Shown piece by piece: positions 36,901-48,900 of a stretch of DNA of 64,000 bases. This stretch comes from Cellvibrio sp. 79 (GTDB lineage: Bacteria > Pseudomonadota > Gammaproteobacteria > Pseudomonadales > Cellvibrionaceae): assembly GCA_003056245.1 (NCBI GenBank), contig MVDH01000001.1, positions 1,049,679 to 1,113,678 of the forward strand, in the 5' to 3' direction. The translations under genes were made by a program, and so were the position numbers. The stretch's first letter is position 1; each line of letters begins with the position of its first letter. Below the pieces are notes generated by a model that was given only the letters and a program-made list of their open reading frames with translations, was not told the DNA's origin and did no database searches.

Positions 36901-39900
36901 TGGTGTGCTGTTAGCTTCCGGCGGTTCCATCGTGGAAATACTGGTTCCTGAAGGCATTACAGGCCTTCAGGTCAACGCAACATTGTCAGACAAAAACGGT
37001 AATAGCGAATCCACCCTCTACCCGGTACGGGTTGTTGCTGGTGTGAAACTGGTTGAGGCTGGCAGCAACAAACATTTCTCGGTGATGCTGCCGGATGTTA
37101 CTACCGCCTGGTTTGCACAAGGGCGCGAGTTGCGCGATCACAATGGCAACCTGCTAGCTACTTTGGACGCTGAGATTACTGCGCTGCAACGTATCGGTGA
37201 CCGCTTGCTGGTTGCCTTACAGAACCAGGGTCTGGTGATTATTGATCCGGCCGAGAACTTCATGGTGCTTGGCACTTATCCATTGCAGGGAGTAGTTACT
37301 GATCTGGCGCAATATAGCGAGCACGTGTTGGCTATTGTCGATGGTAGCCTGCGTGCATTTAACGTCACCGGCAATTGGATCGAGGCGGCACCTGTCAACG
37401 CTATCGATAGTAAAAACCAGGCCTCACCTTACATGGATGCGGAACCTGCGCTTGATGTGCAGGCCTGGCAACGTGGTTTTGTCGTATTGCGCAGTGATTC
37501 GGCTATTTTCATCGACGGCAATCTGCACACAAAAACCGGATTTTCCATCGCACTTGCAGATGCACAAGCAATGGTGCGGACTGCCGGACGTTGGTATGTC
37601 AGTACAGCTAATCGCCAGTTGTTGTCATTTGATACAGCAGGGCGCGTATTGCGCCATGGTCCGCTTGGTGTGGATGTTGAACGCTTGCTCGCGGTTGAAC
37701 CTTATTTGGTGGGAATATCGACCGATGGTATCCAGTTACTGGATGCGAGCAATCCGTATCAGCTTGAGCAGGTAGGGGATTTCAAACGTAGCCTCAGAGG
37801 CAAAATCACCAACGCGCAAGTATTCAACGGCAAATTGTGGTTGGGAGATGAATCCGGCAGCTTGCTTGCATTACAACAACAAGCGGGTGAATTGCTAGAG
37901 TCCTATAAAACTGACGCACCGCGCGGCCGTGTTGTCGATGTTGCTATCGCAAATGGCCAGGTGCTTGCAGCAGCTAGCCATTACGGCGCGATTTATTATG
38001 GCCGTAAGGCGGGTGCCTGGAATGCGCAAGCCTACCCGCAAAATGGTTGGTCACTCGCCGTTAGCCGTGTATTGCTTGATGACGGAATTGCCTATCTGGC
38101 GCATGACAGCAAACGCCAGCTTGTCGCGCTGGATACCTTGGATCTGGATGCCAGCCAAACGCCGCCAGCCAACGTGGTATTTAACAACGTAGCCGTGGGT
38201 GAAATCGCGGCGACTGCGACGCAGATTGTTGCCAGCGAATCCAATCTTTTACATCTCGCTACAAAAGGCGATCTAACGACCACAGGTGTAGTTTCCCTGC
38301 CAGCCGGTGAGGAAATCGTGAGCCTTGCCGCCCATGGTGAGACCATTTATGTCAGCACCAATAACCGCCGTCTCTATCGTGTTTTGGCAGGTCCTTTACC
38401 AATTAACACATACAAAGTGGTTATTGAAAGCCTGATTGGTGCCAGCGAAAACAATATCCAGAACCTTACCGTGTCGGGCGATTATTTGTTCTTCAGCGAA
38501 GGCGTCAATGTCCATCGTATGGATTTGAAAACCTTTGCTGACACCGTGCTTGAGCTTCCGGATACCCAGGCTATTAATGCGCTGGAATATGCGGATGGCA
38601 ATGTATGGGTTGCTTATCGCACCGCTGTGGCGAGCGAAGTTCGTGTTGTTGATGCCCGGACCTGGGCACTCAATGAAACTATCCGTATTCCGTTGACTCA
38701 GGTGGCCACCAGCCTGGCGAAACACCAGGGCTTCCTGGCAATTGGATTGGGCGACAGCGGTGTTCAAATTGTTGACCTCAACGGTCAGTTGCCCGGTATT
38801 AATCCATCATTGCTGGCACCGACTGCCGGTTCAGTGTTTGTCCAGGGCGACAAAATGACGCTCGCGCCCTCCACCACAGAGGGTATCAATAGCGTTCGCT
38901 ACTACGTCAATAATGCCTTGTTCGGTGGAACCGCCGAGTTCCCATACCAGGTAAACGCGCTGGTACCTGCAAATCTGCGCAATGGCCAGCCATTTGAATT
39001 AATGGCTGAAATTGAAACGGAAGGCGGGCAGGTGGTTCGCTCCAATCCGCGCCAGGTTGTGCTGCAAGGTGAAAACCTCCCAGCCAACCCCTTCAGTGTG
39101 GTGATCGTCAGCCCGCGCGAAAATATCGCTACCTATGTTCCCAAGGCTCTAGAGTTGCGTGCCGAAGTCCGTGGCAGCACCCAGCCAATTCATCAGGTGG
39201 AATATTACGAAGCGGATTCCCCTTCCGGGCCATTCCGTATTATCGGCAAGCACTACGGTCCGGAGTTTGTGATCTACCGCGCGTACGATGCCGTTAAGGT
39301 TGATGGTGTCCCCAAATTGCGCTACCTGAAAGTGCGCGCCGTGGATTCATTTGGCAACGCGGTTGAATCATCCGTTGTGGAATTCTCCCGTATTGAAGAT
39401 GCCAACTTGCCGGTCATTAGCCCATTCACCCTGTCAGGAGCTGTCTCGGGCAACCAGATTATTGAGAAGCATGCCTTTGCCTTGTCGGTGACAGTGAACG
39501 ATGAGGAAAGTGGTATTGATTCAGCGATCCTGCGTCGCAACGGGTTGATCATCGCTGCCCACTTTGAGGATGGTGTATTTAACATCGCCGAGAAGGGTGC
39601 ACTCAAAGGCCAGACGCTTGTTTACACCCTGGAGGTGAAGGACAAAGCGGGCAACAAGCGTGAACAAACCGCAAGTTATACAGTGATTGAAGACACCGCG
39701 CCCACGATTAATAACCTGTCGATTTCACCGGCGCAAATGATTGAGCAAGGTGCGGTTGCAGTTAATTTGTCGGTGCAGGATCAGGTTGCGGTAGAAAAAG
39801 TTGAGTTGGTGTGGAATGGCTTCACCCAATCGGTTTCCTATAACAAACCGGCCCGCTCCGTCGCCTTAACCAATGTTGCGTTGCGCGATAGACGTACAGA

Positions 39901-42900
39901 GCGAGTGGCTGCTGATCGCAATGAAACACTTGTGTTGAAAGTAACTGATGACCTTGGCCAGGTTGCCGAGCACAGTATTCCGGTTACCGTCATCAGCGAT
40001 AAAACACCGGATCCATCAAAACTATCGCTTGCCTATCCGGCAAATGGTTTTTACGGCGATGTCATTCCTGTCGAGGTGAACGGCTTCCGCACCGCTAACG
40101 ATGGCAATGATCCGGTTGTTGTTTCCTTTGCCGAAACCAATCCGGCTACCGGTAAATTAACCCGTTACGATCATTCGTCGCTGTCTTCTCCATTGCGAGC
40201 TGTTATCGCGACACCGGCTACAGAAGTGTCAGATCACGAATATCGTTTCCACGTTCGCTTGACCGACCACCTTGGCCAGTCCGCAGACACCGCTGAGCAG
40301 GTTGTGCACTTAACCCACAAACCGAATGCGTTGCGGTTCTTCAACACGGCAAGTGAAACGACGACCAATTTGGCGTATGTGACTGTGGGCTCCACCGTGT
40401 CTTACCAAATTGAAATAGTGGATAAAGCCAATCGCCGTGTACCAAATCAATTGGTGCGTTGGAAGTTGCAGGAGATTGTTGCCGCTGATCAAACCGCCGC
40501 ACCAATACAATCAATCGGTGAAACACAATCTGACGTGACGGGATTAGCGCGCCTGAACTTTAATTCGGCGCTCAAGGTTGGACGTTACAAGTTGAGTGCC
40601 GAGCTGGTGAGCAATCCGCAAATCACTACGGCTATTGGTATCCGCCTGAATGCGGGTGAAACGAAGGAAGTGCGGTTTGCGCACATTGATCCGGTTAAGG
40701 CCGGAGAGACATTCCAACTGGATGTGCGTGGTTATGATGCCGGCGGTAACCTGGCCGAGCAGGACTCAATCACCCGCGTTGAAGTAACACTACCTCACGC
40801 CGGTTTCCATTTCGGTTTCGCCAATGGTGTAACTTCTGCGCCGCTGGCCGGCGGTGGGGAAATGGCGGCAATCCGCCTGCAAAACGGTAATGCTGTGGTA
40901 CCGGTTTCAGCTAGCACCTTGGCAGGTAACTACGTGGCCGCGCTTGATGTGCCATCACCGGTAACCACCGTAGGAACAACGTATGATGTGGCGGGCGATG
41001 GACGCTACGTTAACGTAGACGGGATTAATCTCTCTGTGGTTGCCAACGCTCCATTCCTGGTGAACTTCGCTATTGAATCCACTACCAACCTGCCGCTGGG
41101 TGATAGCGATCGCCTGGAGACCGGCGAAGTAGTTACTGTGGCAGCGACCCTGGTCGATAAATACTACAACCGTGTTTATCAATACCTTTCCTCCGAATCG
41201 ACTATTGATGCGAACATCCAGTTAGCAACGGCGGTAAATGGCGCCGCGCGGATTAATAACGGAGCCCAAGCGGCGATCATTGCAATGGCCCAAGGCTATG
41301 GCACCTTTGCTGTTTCTTCCGACCAGGTCGGAACGGTCGACGTTACCGCCTCGGCAACCATTCCGGTATTGAATGGCGTGCAGAAGTTTGAGTCGCTGTC
41401 CCTGGAATTCCTCAAATTGAAGCCAGCCATTGCTGCGCACGAAATTCCTCGTGCCGTCGACAGCCTGATCAATAACATTGTGTTCAATTACTCGGAGCCG
41501 GTTGTTGCTACTACTGCCAATGCTATTTCGATCATGACTGGCGGCCAGGCAGTAGCAGGCAGCTTCGAAATCGATGACGACATCGTGGTATTTACGCCGC
41601 AACAAGCATTGGTACTGGGTGGTTGCTATGACATCAACACCCAGGGCTCCAGTCTGCGTGGCGTTGCTGCTAACGATGAAGTGTTGGTTCAGCACCTGTC
41701 TGTGTGTGCACCGCATGCACGCCTGCAGGTACCGGCCAGTAACTATGTGCTGGAGGGCTCCAGCTATCGCCTGGTGACGGAACTGGCTGCGGGAATTGCC
41801 GCTAACTCCATTACCCAGGGCTCCCTGTTTGTTGCGCTGGCGGGTGAGAGTGCGTCTGCCACTTCATTTAGCTGGGTAGCACCTGATATCACCGTCCCTG
41901 CATATACCAACCGTCCGGATGGGCAGGCTATTCATGTGAGAGTTGAAGGCCGTCATGCCGGTAACACAATTGTGACCTCCAACGAAATCACCTTGAAGGT
42001 CCTGAAGGTAAATGGCGATTTCGATGGAGATGGCATCCCTAACGGCGTTGAAATTGCTGTTGGCCTCAATCCTGCCAGCACCGATTCAGATGGCGATGGC
42101 ATTACCGACGGAAATGATGACCTGGACGGCGATGGTTTGAGCAACCGCGAGGAATTCAATCTGGGCGGCAAGCTCAATAACGCGGATAGCGATGGCGATG
42201 GGCTGAGTGATTACGACGAAGTGAACCTCCATCGCACCGATCTGAATCGCCCGGATTCAGATAATGATGGTGTGCCTGATTACGTGGAAGTGGTGTCCGA
42301 CTCCGAACCTACTGATGGGGCTATTGCGGAGGTGGATCCGGATTTGATTACCGCTATCCAGATCCAGCCAGCGCAGCTTGTACACCAGCTCGGTGTTGAT
42401 CCTGCCAGCTTTAGCCTGACCATCAAGGCAAAAGTTGAACACGACGGCAAGGTCTTCAATAACGTTAACGTGTCGACCAACACCGGTTACATGGCATTCA
42501 CCAGCAGCAACCTGACAGTTGCCAGTGTGACAGGTGAAGGTGTATTCACGGCCTTGGCTGAAGGTGAAGCCGAGCTGGGTGTGCAGGTGTTTAATGCGGC
42601 GAATCTCACGGCCAGCGTTCCGTTGGAAGTTGTTGCACCAACGGTAAATGTAGAGAAACCTATTGTCGCGGTGGGCTTTGACTTCAGCTTTATGTGGCAC
42701 AACCACACACTTTGGATGTGGGGCAGTGATCCGGACGGCTTCCCGGAGTTAGCAACAGAACAAAGTTCCGGTAGCAGTTCATCTTCACCGGATACTACGG
42801 TACCCAATCCTCGTTATAAGCCGCGTTTAATAGATACCAGCTTCCTTGACGGCGCCTCTATTGTGCAGATTTCAGCCGCGTACTACGGGGTCTTGTTCCT

Positions 42901-45900
42901 TGATGACCGTGGGCGTGTATGGGTCTGGGGTTATACGCTGTTGTCTGATTATGAGCCAACCCCGGTAAAAACACCGGTACAGGTAGATTTGTCTGAATTC
43001 GGCGGCGCAAAAGTGGTGTCTATCACCCGTAGCCATCCAGCGAACCTGTTGGTAGATGACCAGGGCCGCATTTGGGGATGGGGCCGGAACTATGAAGGCG
43101 GGGTGGGTTCATTGGCGATGGGTGGTTTCGTTACCACGCCAACGCTTATTGATTCCGGCCATAACATTACCTCTGTCGCCAGTTACGGTTTTTCCTCCTG
43201 GTCTAGCGCTATCCACATCGCATTCAATAACTCTGGCACCGTGTTGTGGTGGGGGCAGGGCGGCGAACCAACCGCGCTTAACACCAGTTTCCTTAACGGA
43301 GCCCATGTTGTAAGAGCGACCGTTGGCGGGAATGAAAATGATGGTGGCGTAGAGGTCATTTTGCTGGATAGCCAGAACCGTCTATGGCGTAGCAAAAACT
43401 TCTTGTCCGATAAGCAATTCAATCTCATGGACACTACGCCGTTGGGTGACGTAGGACTTGCTGATGTGAAAGCTGGCATGAAGCATGTGCTGGTTCTGGA
43501 TAATCAGGGAAAACTCTGGTCATCCGGTTTGCCCGAGACCGACAATAATTACTGGGGCGTACTAGGTGATGGGACAGCGAATCATCGTAACTATTTTGCC
43601 CCCGTAGACCTCGGCAACCTGGGCCAGGCCCGTGTTGAATCGATCAGCGTCAGTCCATTACTGACCAATTTGGTGGCGGATAACTCCGGGCGCATTTGGG
43701 CTTGGGGATATAACTCCTCTTATCAGGTTGGGGATGGCACCAGGGTAGATCGATTATTGCCAACCTTGACTGGCGATATCAGGAGTACCGGCGCTGCCAG
43801 TGCTGAAATTGGCGATATCCCGGCACACATCACGCTGACGGTAGGGCGCACTAATTCGGTTGTTGTTACTGATGTCCGGTTCACTCCAGCCGACTCGTTC
43901 AGTTTTGCCAAAGTGACGCCGACTAATCCTGTATTCAGCTTCAAAAGAGCGGGTGCCAGTATTGGTGTTCCCAGCGATGCGCCATTAACAGATACTTTAT
44001 TTGTTAATGCCAGCATATGTACGTCAGTGGGAGAATCCTCCCAGTCGCTCGTGCTTGTTGATCAGATGGGTCGGGAAATAGCAGCAGCAGACCTGTCGAT
44101 CCGCTGTGTTCCTGATGTAAGTGTCAAAGTAAGCCCGCGGGTTGACGGTACCGATGTATTACTGAAAAACCGTTCGGACGCGCCCTACATTGTGCGTTTC
44201 AACTCATCAGCGCCCGGCGAAGAGAGTAACGAACAACAGACAGTGTGTGCTGGATGTGACTTTACCCTTCCGCTTGAGCAAATATGCCCGGCTTATAGTG
44301 TTGCGCCCATCGGGACGCTGGACCTGCTTGATACTGCAATGCAGGTCATCAACACCGTATCTATCAACTGCCCGCGGAAAGATGCGAAAGTGATAACCCT
44401 TCAACGACATGCACTGGCATTGGATGATTTCGCTTCAGTTTGGGGTTGGGGCGAAAATGATAACTATGAATTAGGCAATCCCGATATTGTTTCTTCCCAT
44501 AGCAATAGACCAATCAAGGCAACCTTGAATGCTGATTTGGTTAGTGTTGCTACAGGCAGTTATTACAGCCTTGCGTTGGACACAAATGGTGCGCTTTGGA
44601 CTTGGGGCGGCAACTTCAGAGGTGAGTTGGGCGATGGAACCACGGAAGACCGTAAAGAACCCACACGGTTGCCTTCATCAACCTTCAATGACAGGAAACT
44701 GGTAGCCATTGCATCGGCAAGCCAGCACAGCGTCGCATTGGATGAAGATGGCCATTTATGGAGCTGGGGATATAACTATTACGGCCAATTAGGCCGTATT
44801 ACCCCGGACGTTTATAGCGAAACACCAACCCAAATTGATCCTGGCGTATTTAATGGTGCAAAAATCGTTACCGTCGCAGCATGGAATCAAGCCACATTTG
44901 CCACAGATGAGTTTGGCAATGTCTGGTGGCTCGGGCTTTATCTGGGAAGCTATGGTAATAACTCCTCGGTGACTCCACGGCAGCTTGATTTGTCAGTATT
45001 GGAAGGATCAAAACCAGTCATTGTTTCCCCGGCAAGCACAACGTTAATTCTGGACGATCAAAACCGGTTATGGGAGCACAGTTACAGTTCGGGTTTAGTT
45101 CAACTTGATACCGGCGATTTGGATACCGCTAAAATTACCGCTATTGCGGCCGGCTCGCGTGCGCTTGTTCTGGATGACGAAGGCAAGATGTGGCGGCGAG
45201 GTGATAGCTATGGGGGCGAGCGCGATCTGGTCGCACTGAATTACGAAGTGTTTAGTGGTAATCGTGTAGTTGCAGTCAGCACTTATGAGAGCACCAATAT
45301 TGTTCTGGATGAGCGTGGACACCTATGGTCATGGGGTTCCAATAGCAATGGGCTGTTGGGAACTGGCTCGACTGAGTCGAGCGGGTCGTTGGAATTTATT
45401 GCGGATACTCACGAAGGCCTGCCTGAGTCCTGGTTAACCCCGCATCGCAATGAAGTTCTCATCCGTGTTGGACAGGTGGAGAAAGTGCTGGTGGGTGATC
45501 TCCTGATCAAACACTCATACTTGCAAACGCACCAGCTCAAGACAGATAACTATTTTAGTTTCGTCAAAGCCGGTACAGCGCTTGCGTTGAATGGACCCGA
45601 TAGCACTAAAGATCTATTGCAAGTTGACCCGGCGATATGTACCTCAGTCGGTTCATTTGACCTGGATGTTCATCTACGAACTGCTAACGGTATAGATACT
45701 CTACAAACCGGTAACCAACTCCGTATCCGTTGTGTACCGGCGATTGATGCCACTATTGAGTCCACACCTGAGGCTACCAGTATCACTCTTGCAAACAGGA
45801 CGGATGCTCAATACCACATCGTGCTATCAACGGCCAATGGTATCGAAATTGATGGCGATGACCGCTTTGAAGATGACATTTGTGCTGGCTGCAACCTCAC

Positions 45901-48900
45901 CATTAACACCGATGTTGCCTGTCCGGCATCAAGCATCCTGAACGAATTGGGCACACTCGCTATTTACAGCAATGGTGTATTGGTCGATTCAAAACAGCTG
46001 CTTTGCCCGCTAGCTCCGCAACGCATGGGTACTGCTCCTGAGCACACGTTATTACTGGATCAGGAAAACAGAATGTGGGCATGGGGATCGCCACCGGAAA
46101 ATGGAAATTACAACACTGTCTATTGGCCGGAATTGGTTTCTACAGAAACTCCTTCACCAATAGCAGACCTCAAATCAGTAGATGCCAATGAGTTGTCCTC
46201 AATTGCAATTGATACGAATGGCAGATTGGTTTATCGCGGGCTGTTATTCGCCAATTCACAAGAACCTGATTTGAAATTTACTTCCATCGCCAGTGGCCAT
46301 GCGCATCACCTTGCGCTCGACAATAAAGGCCGTGTGTGGGCGTGGGGTAAAAATGGTGATGGGCAATTGGGGAATGGCACAACGAGTTTCGCGAAAACGC
46401 CAAAGTTAATTAAATCGAGCCTATTTTCTGGTCGGAAAATCATTGCGATTACGGCTGGCAATTATCACAGTCTTGCCCTTGATGAGTTGGGGGAACTGTG
46501 GGGATGGGGTAACAATTACTCGTCGCAACTTGGTATGGCTACACTCGAATCCCGCAGCACAGTGCCGGTTCGTATTGATACATTGCCTTTAGACGGTGCG
46601 CGCATTAAAGGAATTGCTGCCGGTGGTGAGCACAACATGGTATTGGATGAGCACGATCGTCTGTGGACCTGGGGTTATGGCGATTACTACCAGTTAGGTT
46701 ATCCGCAGACAAGGGCTGAAGAACTGACATTGGTAGACTCTTCCGCATTAGGTAGTGCAAAAATCGTAGCGCTTGCTGCCGGTGAGCGAAATAGCGCAAT
46801 CCTTGATAGCGAGCACCGGGTTTGGATATGGGGTTTTGGTGGTGACGGTATATTCGGCAATGAATATATAACTGATCAAACTGCTGAAATGCAATTGACC
46901 AATCTTGAAGGCCTTGGATCCGCTAAAGTCAGTGCGATTTATGCGTCCGGGTACAGCATGTATGCAATTGATGATCAACAACGGCTTTGGGGTTGGGGAT
47001 CAAGTAGCTACACACCGTTAGGTAATGGCAACGGAGGTGAAGGCCGTTTACCAAAATTGATCGGTGTAATGGGTACAGGATCATCTGAAATCACAACCAC
47101 CATTCCAACTGCCCCAATCGATGTACTAATTGGTAAGCGCAATTTTATCCCGGTGATGAATTTGCAAATCAACAATCATTACTTTGATTCGCAAAGACTG
47201 CGCATTACCAATCCCAACTTCAGTTTTGTGGATGCGGGTGATTTCACTTTATTTAGTGGCCCATCCAGCGTGAACCGCACTTTGCAAGTGAGCTCAGCGG
47301 TATGTAGCGAGTTGGGAACCGTTAATCAGGCCTTCCAGATTCTGGACGATAAAAACACTGTGCTGCTTGATTCAAGTGTAAATCTGCGTTGTATTCCTGC
47401 CATCAACATGAATGTTCGTCTCAATGCTGGCCGTGCAGAGTTGGTTTATGACGGTGCAATAAGCGGAAACTTCACCGCCCGGTTTACCGGAGCAGCTGGC
47501 GTTACCGTAGGCGGAAACCCGGTCAGCGAAGTTGAAGTTTGCGCTGGCTGTAATACTTCTGTTACCACGGATTTCAGTTGCCCTCGTTACTCGCTTGAAA
47601 GTATCGGAACACTTGATGTAATTGATGAGTTCACCGATTCGATTGTGCTAACACAACAGGTTATGTGCCCGCGCGCAGATTATCGTCGTGTTGATGCAAC
47701 GTCAGATACCAGTTTCTTCCTGGATGCAAAAGGTTCTGTCTGGGCATGGGGCCAAAACGGCGAGGGTATGCTGGGTGAAAGCAGTGAGGTATGGAGCCGC
47801 ACTATTCCTGAACAGTTAAACCAGCTCAAACTCAATGGGGCCACGGTGAGGTTATTGGATGCGTCCAACAACCACGTACTCATACTGGATAGCAATTCAA
47901 AAGTCTGGTCGTGGGGCTACAACAGTAGTGGGCAACTGGGAGATGACTCTGTTGGCTATAGTCGCTACGAAATGGGTGAGGTGAAATTCAACGCGCTTGA
48001 GCAGCTTAATGACGGAGCCAGAATTATTTCTCTATCTGCGGGTGAAAACCATAGCTTTGCCCTCGATTCAAAGGGGCGGCTGTGGGCGTGGGGCGCCGGT
48101 GGCAATGGCCAATTAGGCGATGGTAGGCCTTACGGAGGGGCGACACCGATGCAAACCAATCTCACCAACCTTGCTGGCAAGGTGATTGTTGCTGCTTCCG
48201 CCGGCTCTAATGTAAGTGTGGCCCTGGATAACAGCGGCGGCCTATGGATATGGGGGCTCAACGGCCCCGGGCGGTTTGGCTCGGGTTCATCAACTTACTG
48301 GGATACCCGCACACAACCAATGCCTGTTACCTGGTCCGGCTTGGGCAGCGCCAAAATTATTGATTTTGCTGTGGGCAGTGAATACCTGTTGGCTCTGGAT
48401 AGCCTGAATCGCGTCTGGGGTTGGGGTAATAACTATTCCTACGTGCTTGGCGATGGAAGCAACACTACCCGCTATTCGCCGGTATTAACGAACCTCACTA
48501 GTTTGGGAAGTGCCAAACCAGTCGCGCTAAGCGCCGGCTATAACCACAGTCTTCTCCTCGATGACGCCGGTCGCCTGTGGGCATGGGGCAGCGGTAGTCA
48601 TCGTCTGGGCATTGGTAATATTGATAATCCTCTGTTGGGTCGGACGCCAGTTCTTGTTGATAATAGTGCATTGGGAGCTAATAAATTTATCCAGATGTCC
48701 GCCAGCTATGATCACAGCCTGGCATTGGATAATGCGAATAGATTGTTCTCATGGGGCTATAACAGTTACGGGAAACTTGGTTTGGACAATACTTCAAGCG
48801 CATATGTGCCGACGTTTGTTCCTTTGCCAGAACCAAGGCCAACCCCAATGATCAAGCCCGAAGTCCTGGCGATTCGCGAATTGATGGGGCCTGATGAGGT

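Noticed and set aside
42014-42316. RTX nonapeptide repeats
   Set aside because: The motifs are DxDGDG in TSP3 spacing, not GGxGxDxxx, so a type I secretion toxin is not supported.
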